This document shows positions 1 through 9,796 of a DNA stretch of 64,000 nucleotides, piece by piece. Source of the stretch: Triticum aestivum (taxonomy: Eukaryota; Streptophyta; Magnoliopsida; Poales; Poaceae); the NCBI RefSeq assembly GCF_018294505.1, contig NC_057800.1, positions 474,831,037 through 474,895,036 on the forward strand, written 5' to 3'. The number at the start of each line of letters is the position of its first letter. Within the stretch, counting starts at the first letter, position 1. A program made the position numbers and the translations under genes. The notes under the pieces are model-generated. The model saw nothing but the letters and a program-made list of their open reading frames with translations, was not told the origin of the DNA and ran no database searches.

Positions 1-883
1 CTCTGGCCTTGAAAACCGGAGGCAAACGGGATCGGTACTTCCTGCTCATGACTTCATGCGACGCGCTCTGGTCTAGCATGAGCCTGTAGGCTTGTGCGTC
101 TAGAGCGGCCCGCTCTATGGCCATCCTGGTGTCCTCAGCTGCCAGATCCGCCTTGGCCTAGGTGATCTGTTCCTTTACTTTTGCAATCTCTGCGTTGTGG
201 ATGTCCTGATCCGCCGGATTAGCTTCCGCCATAAGCACAGCCAATGCATCAAATAGCTCTGATAGAACTTGAGCCGGCGGGCGCACAGGACCTCCTGCCC
301 CGGCAACCATCGCCGCTGCTGAACCGGAGGTTGTTGCCGCAGCGGTCGAAGAATGAAGCGCTGCTTGTGTGCCGGCCATGAATATTCCGACTCGGTTGGG
401 CAGATCAGAGGGGTCTGGAATACTGTCGCCATCGGAACAGCCCCCAATCTGGCCATCCTATAGCTGATAAAGAGATTCGGTTTCCCCGGTCGATGACTCG
501 TCATCGGAACAAACGACGGTCTCGCCGCGAGATTCCGATCCATCCTCATAACTTCCTCCATGAATGACTCCCACAAAGGCACGCTTCATGGCCGGTTTAA
601 CCTGGGTGGATCGCGCACGCTGAGCCGTCTCGACGAGGTCGGTGCAGATGTCCGGCTCAGGGCCCGGTGCACCGATCTTGCCAGTGAAAACGTGAATGCC
701 ACCAAAGGGGACCCAGTACCTGTACTCAACTGAGCCGGCCTCGGGGCCCCAGCCTGCGTCGTCGATGTAGAGCTTGCCGCGACGAATCTTAGTCATCCGG
801 CTTACAGCGTAGCCCTCGAGCCCTTCAAAGCGGCCCTCCAAGAACCTGAAACCATCGTGCGATAGCCCCACGGTGGGCGCCAA
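1..883 (-). pseudogene. 5' gag-region ORF of a minus-strand gypsy LTR retrotransposon, two nonsense codons, cut by window edge
   Basis: One reading frame runs from the ATG at 883 down to position 1 and is broken by TAG at 458-460 and TAG at 158-160. The three pieces lie in the same frame, and each stop sits where CAG (Gln) would fit, so two C-to-T changes explain the breaks. The N-terminal part is Gly- and Glu-rich with no recognisable catalytic motif. The last part (below 158) is alanine-rich and helical, as is common just before gag in Triticeae gypsy elements. The frame starts beside a primer-binding site and LTR (885-1396), which sets the orientation. Protease, RT and integrase would lie left of the window. 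The element family is not identified with confidence. Confidence 0.7.
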
Positions 884-884
884 C
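866..884 (-). other. Primer-binding site of the minus-strand gypsy element
   Basis: Reading the minus strand, the LTR ends in ACA at 885 and is followed at once by GTTGGCGCCCACCGTGGGG. The TGGCGCC core is the usual start of plant LTR-element tRNA primer sites. The exact tRNA was not assigned. Confidence 0.6.
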
Positions 885-1396
885 TGTCATGGTTTTGTCA
901 CGGCAGATGTCCTAGAGAAAGGACTTAGTCGTGGAGCCATCGCGACGGGTTAGCTTGAAGGGGTTAAAGCGGACATAGGGACGCAAGAGAGTTTATACTA
1001 GTTCGGCCCCTTCAATGAAGGTAAAAGCCTACGTCTAGTTGTGATGGAATTGATGGGGTTTCGATGACTAGGGAGCAAACAAGCTTCGCCTATGTCTCGA
1101 GTTGTTTTCTGTCGTCCTTGAACCGCCGCCGGGTCGTCCCCTTATATACACGGGTGACGCCCGTCGGTTCACAGAGTCCCAACACCGGTCCATATGCATA
1201 TCCGGGTTGGTCTCTCCTTATTCCTAACTTACAATACAAGTTTATATACAAATGCCGGTTTACAGCTACAAGTCTAAAACCGACCACGGGCCTTAGGCCT
1301 TCGTCTGTCTTCTTGGGCTTTAGCACTCTTGAACTACTGATGAAGTTGACCCGGCCCATATAGGCCGGTTTACGCCCAGCAGTAATATCCCCAACA
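885..1396 (-). repeat. 5' LTR (512 bp) of the minus-strand gypsy element
   Basis: On the minus strand the segment begins TGTTGGGGATATTACTGC at 1396 and ends in CATGACA at 885, giving TG...CA termini next to the PBS. A TATA-like TATATAAG (minus, 1148-1141) lies inside and would start transcription toward the gag frame. The expected 5-bp target duplication would be GTGCG (1397-1401), but the partner LTR is outside the window. Confidence 0.7.
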
Positions 1397-2170
1397 GTGC
1401 GTGTGTGTATACTATCGACAAACTAGCCCCCAAGCTTGTATAACATACTAAGGTCCTAGGGTTACAAATCATATATAGTCGGCTTATCACAAGTGGGGAT
1501 AGAGTCCTCCGCGACTCTGGTAGCTTCGTGTTGTACGCCGAGTCCTCCACATGGGTCTTCTTATAACACGTCTCGGTCCAACCTATATGTGGCGCAAGAT
1601 GGAACCGACCCATGAGTCTTCATGTTGACCCACCACAACTAGAAATGATGTGCCCACCACACCACACACGCAATCGGCCACTAAGAAAATAAGCATATAC
1701 AATAGTACAACGGTATCTAGCTCACGATACGTCTCCATATTTTGTTGATGACACTGACGGACTTTGCATTTGATGCGTGCTCCTTATTTTGTTGATGACA
1801 CTTACGGTCATTGTATTTGAAGCGAAAGCACGATATGGTCACTGGACTTCAGAATAAGCTCATCACGGTCACCACATACATTTTCTCGTGCTAACCAACA
1901 TGTGGTTGGATGGTTAGAGGACAGTGGTTTCTCGAGCCCACCAAGGTTAAAGTCCTGGTGCTCGCATTTATCTTGTGTTAATTTCAGTATTTTCCGGCGA
2001 CGTACGTTTAGTGGGAGGAGACATTCCACTCGACTACGAGGCACCTATGGTGACTTCGTAAAATCTCAAGATCATATATGTTGGCCCACTCTCTCGAAGG
2101 TGCTCATAGGGGTAGGGTTCGCGTGTGTGCGCTTATAGCGGTGAGTGCTTGCGCGTATATATGAGCCCTT
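1397..2170. other. Intergenic, no gene seen
   Basis: No convincing coding region. The motif ATTTTGTTGATGACAC occurs near 1739 and 1793, and again near 2240 and (variant) 2444 inside the next tandem duplication. The stretch is probably decayed transposon DNA. Confidence 0.4.
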
Positions 2171-2565
2171 GCGTCTGTACCATGTTAAACAAATACATAT
2201 CATGATTATACGGTCACTGGCTCACCCGTACAACTCCGTATTTTGTTGATGACACAATCAATTGACCAGTCAAACGTTCCACGCGGCACAACTAGTGTTG
2301 CACCATCGGGGAGCGTAAACGTAGGGCCCACCTGTCAGCCCGTATATGAAAGAAAGAAATGGTAGTTTGAGTCTGTACGGTGTTAATAAAATAGGAGTAC
2401 AGTTTAGGGTGATCATACGGTCACTGGCTCACCATACAGCTCCGTAATTTGTTGATAACACGATCAATTGACCAGTCAAACGATCCACATTCAGCAGCGC
2501 ACATTACCATAGGGCCCACCCATCAACGCGTATATGAAGGACAAAAATGGTAACAAATGAGTGGT
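2171..2565. repeat. Diverged tandem duplication, two units of about 200 bp
   Basis: Unit 1 (about 2171-2370) and unit 2 (about 2371-2565) share in order GTCTGTAC, CGGTCACTGGCTCACC, a TTGTTGAT(A/G)ACAC motif, CAATTGACCAGTCAAACG, TAGGGCCCACC and CGTATATGAA. The spacing between matching motifs is 198-207 bp. Confidence 0.7.
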
Positions 2566-2715
2566 TTCGGGGAGGGAGGGCCGGCCGCGGGCGGCGGGGG
2601 CTGGCGGCTCAGGGGGGTGGAGTTTGATGATAAACTGGAGGCCCTTGATTTCGTATCCAACGGCTGGAAAATCTAATGATCAGAGATGAAAAAGTCAGTC
2701 GACTGACGTGTAGCC

Positions 2716-2945
2716 TCACCCCGCACGTACACATGCACACACGCAAGACATGCACGCATGTAGGCATGCAACACTGACACGTACACACGCATGCATGCTG
2801 GCATGCAACACTGGCACATACACATGCACTCACGAACACACGCACCTACACACCCATGCATTCAACACTGAAACGTACCCTTGCACGCACGCAACACTCG
2901 CACGCCTACATGCACACAGCGCACGACACAAGACACACTTTCAAC
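2716..2945. repeat. Alternating purine-pyrimidine (CA/TG, GC) low-complexity tract
   Basis: About 230 bp made almost entirely of ACAC, GCATGC and CACGCA words, with the irregular motif GCATGCAACACTG(G/A)CAC recurring every 40-50 bp. ORFs read through it are Cys/His/Thr-rich artefacts. Such sequence favours Z-DNA. A G/C-rich patch (2570-2615) sits just upstream. Confidence 0.7.
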
Positions 2946-3650
2946 CTATACGTGCATGCACCCTTTGTTAAGGACATGGATTGTTACGGGTATTAATCAA
3001 TTTTATCTGTGATAAGAAGAACATTGATGTTTGCAGCGGTCTTTATGAATCACAACGTATCGAACGGGCTATCAACATAGTAGGCTTATCTACATGAAAA
3101 AGATGACGTCACACTCAATGAACAATCATCGGTTTATGAAATGCCCGCTTCTGACCGCCTTGGCCCACCAAAGGTTCCTTTGCTGTGTGCTGCCTGCGTT
3201 GGGTCACTGACATGCATGCCATGCACCCAAAGAGCCCACATGTCAGTGGAAGAACGACGCGGTGTCCTAGGTCAGAGTTGAGGGCACCACTCGTGGCACG
3301 CCCGGCTGAACACGCCTCCGTGCCGCATTCAAACGCCTCCATGAAACCCGCCCATGTGGAAGCCAAGAAACCCACTCTGGACACACGTCCGTTCATGACC
3401 GGGCCACTCCCCTATCTCCTCCACCATTTTGTCCACTCTTACAATGGCTTACGAAGAGTAGTTATTCCGCATCCAAGCCGGCTGGGGAGCCCGCCGGATA
3501 CGAGCTATGCAGCTCGCTGATCCACCTCCCTCCCCTCGCCCGACGGAGCCAATTGCCGCCCCAAGCCGTGGAATTTTGCCATGTGTTGTTTTCATGGACT
3601 AGCAAGATGCACGTGCATTGCACGGAACATCAAGATGCATTTTTTTAAAA
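2946..3650. other. Intergenic, no gene supported
   Basis: Short ORFs overlap on both strands around 3115-3520 without recognisable domains. A GCAAGATGCACGTGCATTGC motif near 3602 resembles a sequence often seen at ends of grass DNA transposons, but no complete element could be defined. Confidence 0.4.
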
Positions 3651-3652
3651 AA

Positions 3653-3804
3653 CTCCCGCATGAATGCAAGGGATAATTAATGTCCTCCTTTGCTAGTACC
3701 ACGAGGCAAACACCATTAATATTGCATCGATTAGTGTTAGTGGCCTTGTATATCTGGAAATTGTAATTTTGATAGTGGCCCCTTGTATATAAAAATGGAG
3801 GGAG
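3653..3804. mobile_element. Stowaway-like MITE, probably degraded
   Basis: Bounded by CTCCCGCATGAATGCAAGG on the left and, reversed, CTCCCTCCATTTTTATATAC on the right. Internal words GTGGCCTTGTATAT and GTGGCCCCTTGTATAT match the fragment at 4434-4520. The flanks are not a clear TA duplication, so the ends may be eroded. Confidence 0.5.
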
Positions 3805-3937
3805 AAAGATGAGAGGTAAGGTGAGGAGGAGTGGGGCATGGTGGTGACTGGTGGTCGGACTGGGCGGAGTCATGGGGATGGACGGCGCATTATGTCTAGG
3901 TTTGTATCTCTCTCACACACACCCACGTAGGTTGGGG

Positions 3938-4035
3938 ACGTGCACGAAGAGAAGAGGTGCACGCACGGCGCACGTACTCCCGTCTCTTTCCCAACCACAC
4001 CCGTGCGGGTACACGGTGGAGCTCATTTCTGTACG
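3938..4035. repeat. Dispersed repeat, copy A (partner at 11208-11285)
   Basis: Shares with 11208-11285 the order CACGAAGAGAAG, GGTGCACGCAC, CTCTC/TCTTT, CACACCC, GCGGGTACACG and GGAGC(T/G)CATTT. Function unknown. The two copies lie about 7.3 kb apart in the same orientation. Confidence 0.6.
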
Positions 4036-4230
4036 AAAAAGGCAGCCCACGTGGTAATTTGGCACGTGTACTGGTTGTCCACTTGGTGGAGGGAGGATCG
4101 TCTACCACGGGTGAACAAACAAATTGCGACTTGACGCGTTATGTTAAATTAAAAAAAGAGGCAAACCATGTGGGGCCTACCTTAGAGGCAAGGCTCTATA
4201 CACTGGAGTACTTTTGATGTGTCCCGTCAA

Positions 4231-4380
4231 CTCGCAGAACGAGGAGAAGCTTGCTTAGTACACCGTCTCCCCCGCCCATGGGCACGGTGGCCCGCAGGAT
4301 GAGGTGAAGCTTGCTTACTAGTACGCCTTACGCCCGCTCCCTCGCTCACGCGCGCGGTGGCTCACAGCACGAGGAGAAAA
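4231..4380. repeat. Short tandem repeat, two full units of about 60-70 bp plus a partial third
   Basis: Units begin CGCAGAACGAGGAGAAGCTT (4232), CGCAGGATGAGGTGAAGCTT (4292) and CACAGCACGAGGAGAAAATT (4361). Each of the first two continues through a C-rich stretch to CACGGTGGCC or CGCGGTGGCT. Confidence 0.65.
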
Positions 4381-4388
4381 TTTTACTA

Positions 4389-4590
4389 CTCCCTCCGTTT
4401 ACTCCTCGTCCCTACTACGTACTTTGGTTAGTACTCCCTCCATTTACTTATACAAGGCCACTATAAAAAAATACATTTTGCATCTATACAAGGCCACAAA
4501 TAGTAATCGAGACAAAAGTTACTACTCCCTCCTTTCCAGTTTATGGCTCAATTTCAAAATCTCTCCAACCAAGGTAGACGGTGAGTGGTC
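4389..4590. mobile_element. Cluster of truncated Stowaway MITE ends
   Basis: Three TA-flanked CTCCCTCC starts occur in tandem at 4389, 4434 and 4525. The second resembles the 3653-3804 MITE. The third (CTCCCTCCTTTCCAGTTTATG and on) matches one half of the complete MITE at 37967-38058 in reverse orientation. None of the three has its partner terminus here. Confidence 0.6.
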
Positions 4591-4980
4591 GAATTAATTT
4601 CGTATGTTGCACAAGTAATTAGTACGCTCATTTTTCTCAAGAAGTTATGTTTACCGAGGCATTAATTAGAACGAATGCATGAATGACAACTAAATTTCCA
4701 TGAACTTGTACATGCATTGGTTAGTTTCCTCTTGACACTGCTTGCGTCGGGTGATCTAACGCACCTCGAAAGCCAACATGTAATGGTACTACTACTAGTA
4801 TAGTAGAATTGAGACTTATCAAACGGAAAAAAGAATGTTTTTTAAATGAGCCCTATAAACCCTAGTGGGTACGTACTCCGTAAAAACAGATTTTTCCAAA
4901 ACTAAGTCGCTCCCTTTCATGAATTCTGTAGTATACTCCTCCGTCGACGCTCCCTTTCATGAATTCTGTACTTCCTATTG

Positions 4981-5154
4981 CCGACATGTGGGACATATAG
5001 CAACCGGGTCGATGTGTTAAGCACCAAATAACAGTGCAGAACAGGAGGGGGACGCACCCCACTCGTACCAGCCCAGTAGTAGTAATGAGCAATGAGACGT
5101 CAAATCACAATGCCGCACTTTCCCAGACGGACGAAGCAACCATTATTTCACACT
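4981..5154 (+). repeat. Promoter-like dispersed repeat, copy 1
   Basis: Begins CCGACATGTGG and ends GACGGACGAAGCAACCAT. Intervening landmarks (CACCAAAT, AGTAGTA, GTCAAATCACA, CACTTTCCC) recur in the same order at 8914-9104 and, inverted, at 15380-15204. The third copy lies over the promoter and first exon of the minus-strand gene at 14159-15280, so this may be a detached promoter fragment. Confidence 0.6.
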
Positions 5155-5581
5155 TCGGTTCGCCATCATCTCAAACCACGTACTAGTATTGCTTCTTCCT
5201 CAAGAGGGACACGCGCATCGCCTTGGTACATCATGACATGTGGGACCGCATGACAGGCCATGCTCCCCCGCCGATTGCTCGGTAAAATCACCTCATTTTT
5301 ACTATACTTCCTCCGTATCGGTTTACTACATGGCATGCACGTCGTTCTAGGTTGAGAATTTAACTGGCTATATATGTGATGAACAGTACTCTAGCCTTTT
5401 AAAAAATGTATACTTTTGTACAACAGTAGTATCGATGGATTGCGCCATGGAGCAAAAATTGAAATTTAAAAAAGGTGGTACATATAGAGAGCACTTGTCG
5501 CCAAATTATGCATATAGTACTATTAAAAAGGCTAGTCACAATAATGGTGTCCAACACAACCCACCCCTCAAATAAAACTAA

Positions 5582-6202
5582 GAGGGTGCTTGGATACGTT
5601 TTAGTCCCATGACTAAAAGTAGTGGGACTAAAACATGTAGCCTCACCCATGCTTGGATCCAAATACTAAAAAGGCTAAAATCAAGTTAATGAGCATTTAT
5701 TATCCTCGAAACCCTCCAATCCAGAACTCGCCTGTGTTAAAGGAGAGGAGTTAAATGAGTAGAGAGAGGACTAATCCACATTTTAGTAGGGATACCCCTG
5801 ACTAAATTTTTTTAGTCTCAAGACTAGTTTTAGCCCCTCTTTAGGCTGGTCGTAATGGTAGTATGATAACTAGTATCATGCATGCCAACTAGGCAATTTT
5901 GATGAGGTGTCATAATATTAAATGAAGAAAGAGAGGGTGGAGTATCATATCATGATACCGTATCATAATAAATGATATGCTACTTTGTGTCATGCATGGC
6001 AATAAATAGAGTACTACATGATACTAATATGTGATACTATGCATTAGGGAGGTAGTATCATACACTAGTATCATATGCATGATACTAGTATATGATACTC
6101 CCTGTTACAACCAGCCTTAGTCAGGGGTGCTTGGAACTTTAGCCTCTTAAAGAGACTATTTTTAGTCAGACTAAAATAAGTCCCTTGGATCCAAGCACCC
6201 TC
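5582..6202. mobile_element. Tourist (PIF/Harbinger-type) MITE, split by another MITE
   Basis: Terminal inverted repeat GAGGGTGCTTGGAT at 5582 matches CCAAGCACCCTC at the right end (6202). TAA lies on both sides (5579-5581 and 6203-6205). Internal TTTTAGTC/GACTAAAA words are symmetrical. Without the 5844-6116 insert the element would be about 345 bp. Confidence 0.85.
5844..6116. mobile_element. Second Harbinger-like MITE nested inside the first
   Basis: Starts GGCTGGTCGTAATGG and ends in the inverted ACAACCAGCC, flanked by TTA on both sides (5841-5843, 6117-6119). The 273-bp body is rich in the palindromic word TAGTATCATGCATGATACTA and its variants. It inserted into the 5582-6202 MITE, giving a clear relative age. 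Confidence 0.85.
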
Positions 6203-6205
6203 TAA

Positions 6206-6262
6206 GCATCCTGGAATTCTTTGACAAAACTAAGCACCCTGAAATTCTTTGACAACTAAACT
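6206..6262. repeat. 27-bp imperfect direct repeat beside the nested MITEs
   Basis: CCTGGAATTCTTTGACAAAACT is followed by CCCTGAAATTCTTTGACAACT, two adjacent imperfect copies of one word. Confidence 0.5.
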
Positions 6263-6531
6263 GCTGGCTATATGATGTTGGCCATATATATTGTACGTAT
6301 ATAATGTGAAGAAACGAGTGGTAGTACTATACCAGCTAAAAGATGAAATGTAAGAAATACTAGTATGTACGTACTGAAGAGTTAAAGTAACTAGAAGAAA
6401 CATAACATAGTTCTGCTGGGGGCTCAGCACAACACACCCCTCAAATTAAATTAAGCACACCTGAAATTAAACTTTGCAACTATTCCAGTAGACACTGCAT
6501 TAGAACCACCATGAGCAACGACACTGCCACC

Positions 6532-7249
6532 TTACTCGGAGTCCTCGTCCACGTCCTCGACTTCGTCCTTGTCCCTCTTCCTCTTGGCCGATACTTCTTT
6601 GCTTGAACTGCACACTTGGCTATTGCTCTTCATCCAACCCTTGTAGATATTGAAGCAAAGGTAGCCATCCATTGCAGCATAGTCGATGTGGTCTATATCT
6701 AGTACATTCCGCTGCCATGCATGACAATGAAACGTGTATGGAGGTTTCTCCAGTTTACCGTACGAAGGATGAACCATGGCTCCTGCCAGGGTCAGCATTG
6801 AAGGCTGATGAGAGGACACCAGCCGATTTCTGGAGGTCGAAGGTCTTGCCTACAACGAGGCCTATCCGATGCAGGACTTCTTTGTCATTACCAAAGTCTA
6901 CAGTAACAAATTTGACTAGGTTGCTCTCGAGGGAGTCCTTAGAATCCTGGCACTCAACGTCGGCATGGCATATGTGGTAGACCAAGCATAAGTCATGCAC
7001 GCAAACCTGGATCACGGCGGGCTTCTTCCTCTCTTCGTCCTTTAGATCCTTCTCTCGTCCCAGGACTGTGGTGTACTCAACATCTAGCCCAGCGACCCAC
7101 TCATCATCTGAGCCTTCGGACATGCGTCTGAAGCGAGAAAGGCATCCTTTCACCGTCGTGGAAGAACGGGTGTAGATGGCGTCGAACTCATCGTCGATGA
7201 TGGTTCTAACCTTGTACTCACCGCCGATCGTGGAGATTTGGGACGCCAT
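6532..7249 (-). pseudogene. WRN-type (DEDDy) 3'-5' exonuclease domain protein, single exon, frameshifted
   Basis: The frame starts with ATG at 7249-7247 and would encode about 239 residues ending at TAA 6534-6532. Exo I is WVAGLDVEYT (D56, E58). Exo II is in FVTVDFGNDKEVL (D122). Exo III is DYAAMDGYLC, with the Tyr-x3-Asp of DEDDy enzymes. The C-terminus is Lys/Arg-rich, then acidic. This family degrades DNA or RNA from the 3' end and is expanded as single-exon genes in grasses. A 2-base deletion (or 1-base insertion) near 6838-6842 shifts the frame after FDLQK, so the second half reads in another frame from about 6820. All catalytic residues survive across the two frames, so decay is recent or this is an assembly error. 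An internal position, not the upstream ATG at 7453, was taken as start because homology begins there. Confidence 0.8.
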
Positions 7250-7402
7250 GGATTTGGGAGGAGGGTTAGTATTAGTGGAACTGCCGTAATGTGAATGGAC
7301 GGGATGACTAGGAGCGAACCGCCGTAGTATTGAAGGACGTGCAGGGACGAGTAGGAGCGAACTGCCAGCGTGTGAACGGCAGGGTAGTGGCTTTCCATTC
7401 TC

Positions 7403-7575
7403 CCATGATACGGGCTTCCGAGAGCCCTTGGATCTGAGATCGAACGGTTGCATGGCGTGATTCTAGACCTATGGGTGAATATCCTATCCTGGAGGGTGAT
7501 TCTGCAAATTTTCAGCAACTTAGCATGCGACCGTTTGATCTCAGATCGAAGGGCTGCCAGCAGCCCATATCATGG
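7403..7575. repeat. Inverted repeat, arms of about 52 bp, just upstream of the exonuclease pseudogene
   Basis: Left arm 7403-7455 (CCATGATACGGGCTTCCG to GGTTGCATG) pairs with 7524-7575 (CATGCGACCGTTTGAT to CATATCATGG) at most positions. The loop is about 68 bp and contains a CTGGAGGGTGATTCTGC segment. Could be a small fold-back transposon or an inverted copy of the exonuclease leader. Confidence 0.75.
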
Positions 7576-7752
7576 TCGCACCTACCACGACCGTCGCATC
7601 GCTCGCGGGGTTGCGCCCTTGGAGATTTAACACAGTGCGTTAGGCTATCTGATGTTGGCATGTCATACATAGTCATCACTTAGTCACTCATACTACAACA
7701 AGGTTTGCTATAAGTGTATGTTTTTACTCCTCTCTATCTCTTTCTTCGTATT

Positions 7753-7913
7753 CAAGGAAGAAACGATGCTAAGCGCGTGTGTATTTATTGCATTTTCCAA
7801 GGAGTGACCTCTTCCAATGAAATGGTGTTGCTAATTTTGCTTCATTTAATTAGCTATAGACTCAAAATTGTCTTTTCACCTAGGTACACGCGCTTAGCAC
7901 CGTTTCTTCCTTG
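7753..7913. repeat. Inverted repeat, MITE-like
   Basis: CAAGGAAGAAACGATGCTAA at 7753 is the near-perfect reverse complement of the arm ending CCGTTTCTTCCTTG at 7913. The arms are about 28 bp and the loop about 105 bp. Clear outer termini and target duplication were not found. Confidence 0.6.
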
Positions 7914-8175
7914 TGTCACCAAACTAGTCTCTCTCTTCTTGATTAACTTGCCACATCAGACTTTATGATTATGTGGCCAGCTTAAGCACCTGTAGGAGCA
8001 AGTAAAAGTAAGTACAATAGTGCGCTTTACATGGCATTTTTGCATATGTGGAGGAAAGAGAGGCAAGGAAAAAGTGGAGAAGTGGGCTCTCATGCAAGAG
8101 CCAGCCTCTACTACATGGTGGAGCATTGGGAGAGGCACCTGTATGGAGGTGGTCAGGAATCTGGGAGACTCATGC

Positions 8176-8290
8176 CGGTCGTAGCACCGCAGTTAAAATG
8201 ATAATGGCAAGTCAAATCACGGGGCCCCACCTGTCCAGCAGTAACTCGCTGTCAAATCACACAGCCCTACGTTTGCAGCAGCCTACTCCC
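8176..8290 (+). repeat. Partial copy of the promoter-like dispersed repeat
   Basis: Contains CGGTCGTAGCACC, AGTCAAATCAC and GGCCCCACCTGTCC in the order seen at 8914-9104, but lacks the CCGACATG start and GACGGACGAAGC end. AGTCAAATCAC also recurs near 8250 as GTCAAATCACACAGCCC. Confidence 0.45.
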
Positions 8291-8537
8291 TCGTCTTCTC
8301 GTGTCTCTGTCTAACCGACTAGGCGGAACTGCCCCACCACCTACCCCGCAGGAAAAGCCCCGCCCTCGACTTTGAAATACAACTACATCCACTTAAGAAT
8401 CCAATGATATACTTTTTGTGACATAGTAACTCATATTTAGTTAGTCAAATGGATGACCTAGAACTACGTGCAGGCCCTATAAACCGAGACGCCTAAAAAT
8501 AAAAAAAACCGAGACGGAGAGGGTAGTTCAGCACGTA

Positions 8538-8774
8538 CTCCCTCCTTCCATCTATATAGGGCCTAATGCATTTTTCGAGGCTAACTTTGACCAAATATTA
8601 GAGCAATAATATATGACATGCAACTTAGACAAAGCACACCGTTAAATTTGTGTGTGAAAGGAGCTTTCAATGATCTAATTTTCACATTGTGCATGTCATG
8701 TACTATTAATCTTGTCAATAGTCAAAGACGGTCTTAAAAAACGCATTAGCCTCTATATAGATGGAAGGAGGGAG
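8538..8774. mobile_element. Complete Stowaway MITE (237 bp)
   Basis: Flanked by TA on both sides (8536-8537, 8775-8776). The left end CTCCCTCCTTCCATCTATAT is mirrored by the right end ATATAGATGGAAGGAGGGAG, and homology of the arms continues about 35 bp (GGGCCTAATGC / GCATTAG). Confidence 0.9.
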
Positions 8775-8913
8775 TATCTTTTTAGATCAATATAGTCGGG
8801 ATTCACCAAGGAGCAAAACCAAGTGGTAGGCTGCTCCTATCGTGTTGGCGTAGCAACTCAAGCAGGGTCAGTCCGCACACGAAATGGTGACACACTTAAC
8901 AGGACCCCTTTGG

Positions 8914-9104
8914 CCGACATGTGGCTCATCCACCGTCTTGTTCCACGTGCGATGCACCAAATTACAGTTTGGAGCAGCGGTTGGAATTGGAGGCACCTCG
9001 GTCGTAGCACCATAGTAGTAGAAAATGAGCGACAAGGGGTCAAATCACAAAGGCCCACCTTTCCCGCATTAAGCTAGATGGACGAAGCAACCATCATTTC
9101 ACTC
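8914..9104 (+). repeat. Promoter-like dispersed repeat, copy 2
   Basis: Starts CCGACATGTGGCTCAT and ends GGACGAAGCAACCATCATTT, carrying CACCAAATTACAG, CGGTCGTAGCACC, AGTAGTAGAAAATGAGC and GTCAAATCACA between. It matches 4981-5154 and the inverted 15380-15204. No gene follows it directly. Confidence 0.6.
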
Positions 9105-9704
9105 TAGGGCGCAAGAGCATAAAGAAAAGAGAAAACAATGATGTGTGTGGAAGCTACCTAGGGCACCCTAGGGTAGGGGTCTCCACTACAGATCCTTTTT
9201 TGAAAGCGCCTCCACTACAAATCGGCTTCTCCCTCGTCCTCTTGAAGAAAACCGATGATGAGTGCCGCGGTAGGGTTTGTAGGAGTACTACGGCGTGCGG
9301 GGACACGTCATAGTAAACGGGTTCGATCTGACACCTTAAATATGTGTTGGCCGCTTGGTTTTACGGGAACGAGGCAACATTTTGGGTTCGGGGACCAGTG
9401 GAGATATAGTACGCACAAAAAATTGTGGACGTAGGTTCGACCGAAAGGCAATGATGCATGGGCCCTGCATTTTGATATACCCGGGGCCGCGTGAAATTTG
9501 CTACTTTACTCAAAACTAGTATGGTACACATGTATTGAACGCATGAGATTTCGAAACCAAATTATGAATAAATACACACTATATGATGTAAAGCTTTGAG
9601 TCATATATGCATGATGTAGATGTTCATTTAGTTCTTATAGTTCATCTCATTCAAAATCAATAAGTTTTATAAAAATGTTAAGATTCATGGGGTTGTGCAT
9701 TGTA
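9105..9704. other. Intergenic, no gene seen
   Basis: AT-rich in its second half. No ORF with recognisable domains and no complete element. Confidence 0.4.
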
Positions 9705-9796
9705 CTCCCTCCGTTCCAAAATAGATGACCCAACTTTGCACTAACTTTGTACAAAGTTAGTGCAAAGTTGGGTCATCTATTTTGGAATGGAGGGAG
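9705..9796. mobile_element. Stowaway MITE, near-perfect palindrome (92 bp), Athos-like
   Basis: Flanked by TA (9703-9704, 9797-9798). The whole element folds on itself: CTCCCTCCGTTCCAAAATAG is mirrored by CTATTTTGGAATGGAGGGAG with a single mismatch, and AACTTTGCACTAACTTTG is mirrored on the other arm. The sequence fits the Triticeae Athos family from memory. Confidence 0.92.

Noticed and set aside
2609..2971. Cys/His-rich ORFs resembling metal-binding peptides
   Set aside because: Produced by the ACAC/GCATGC tract, without starts, conservation or context.
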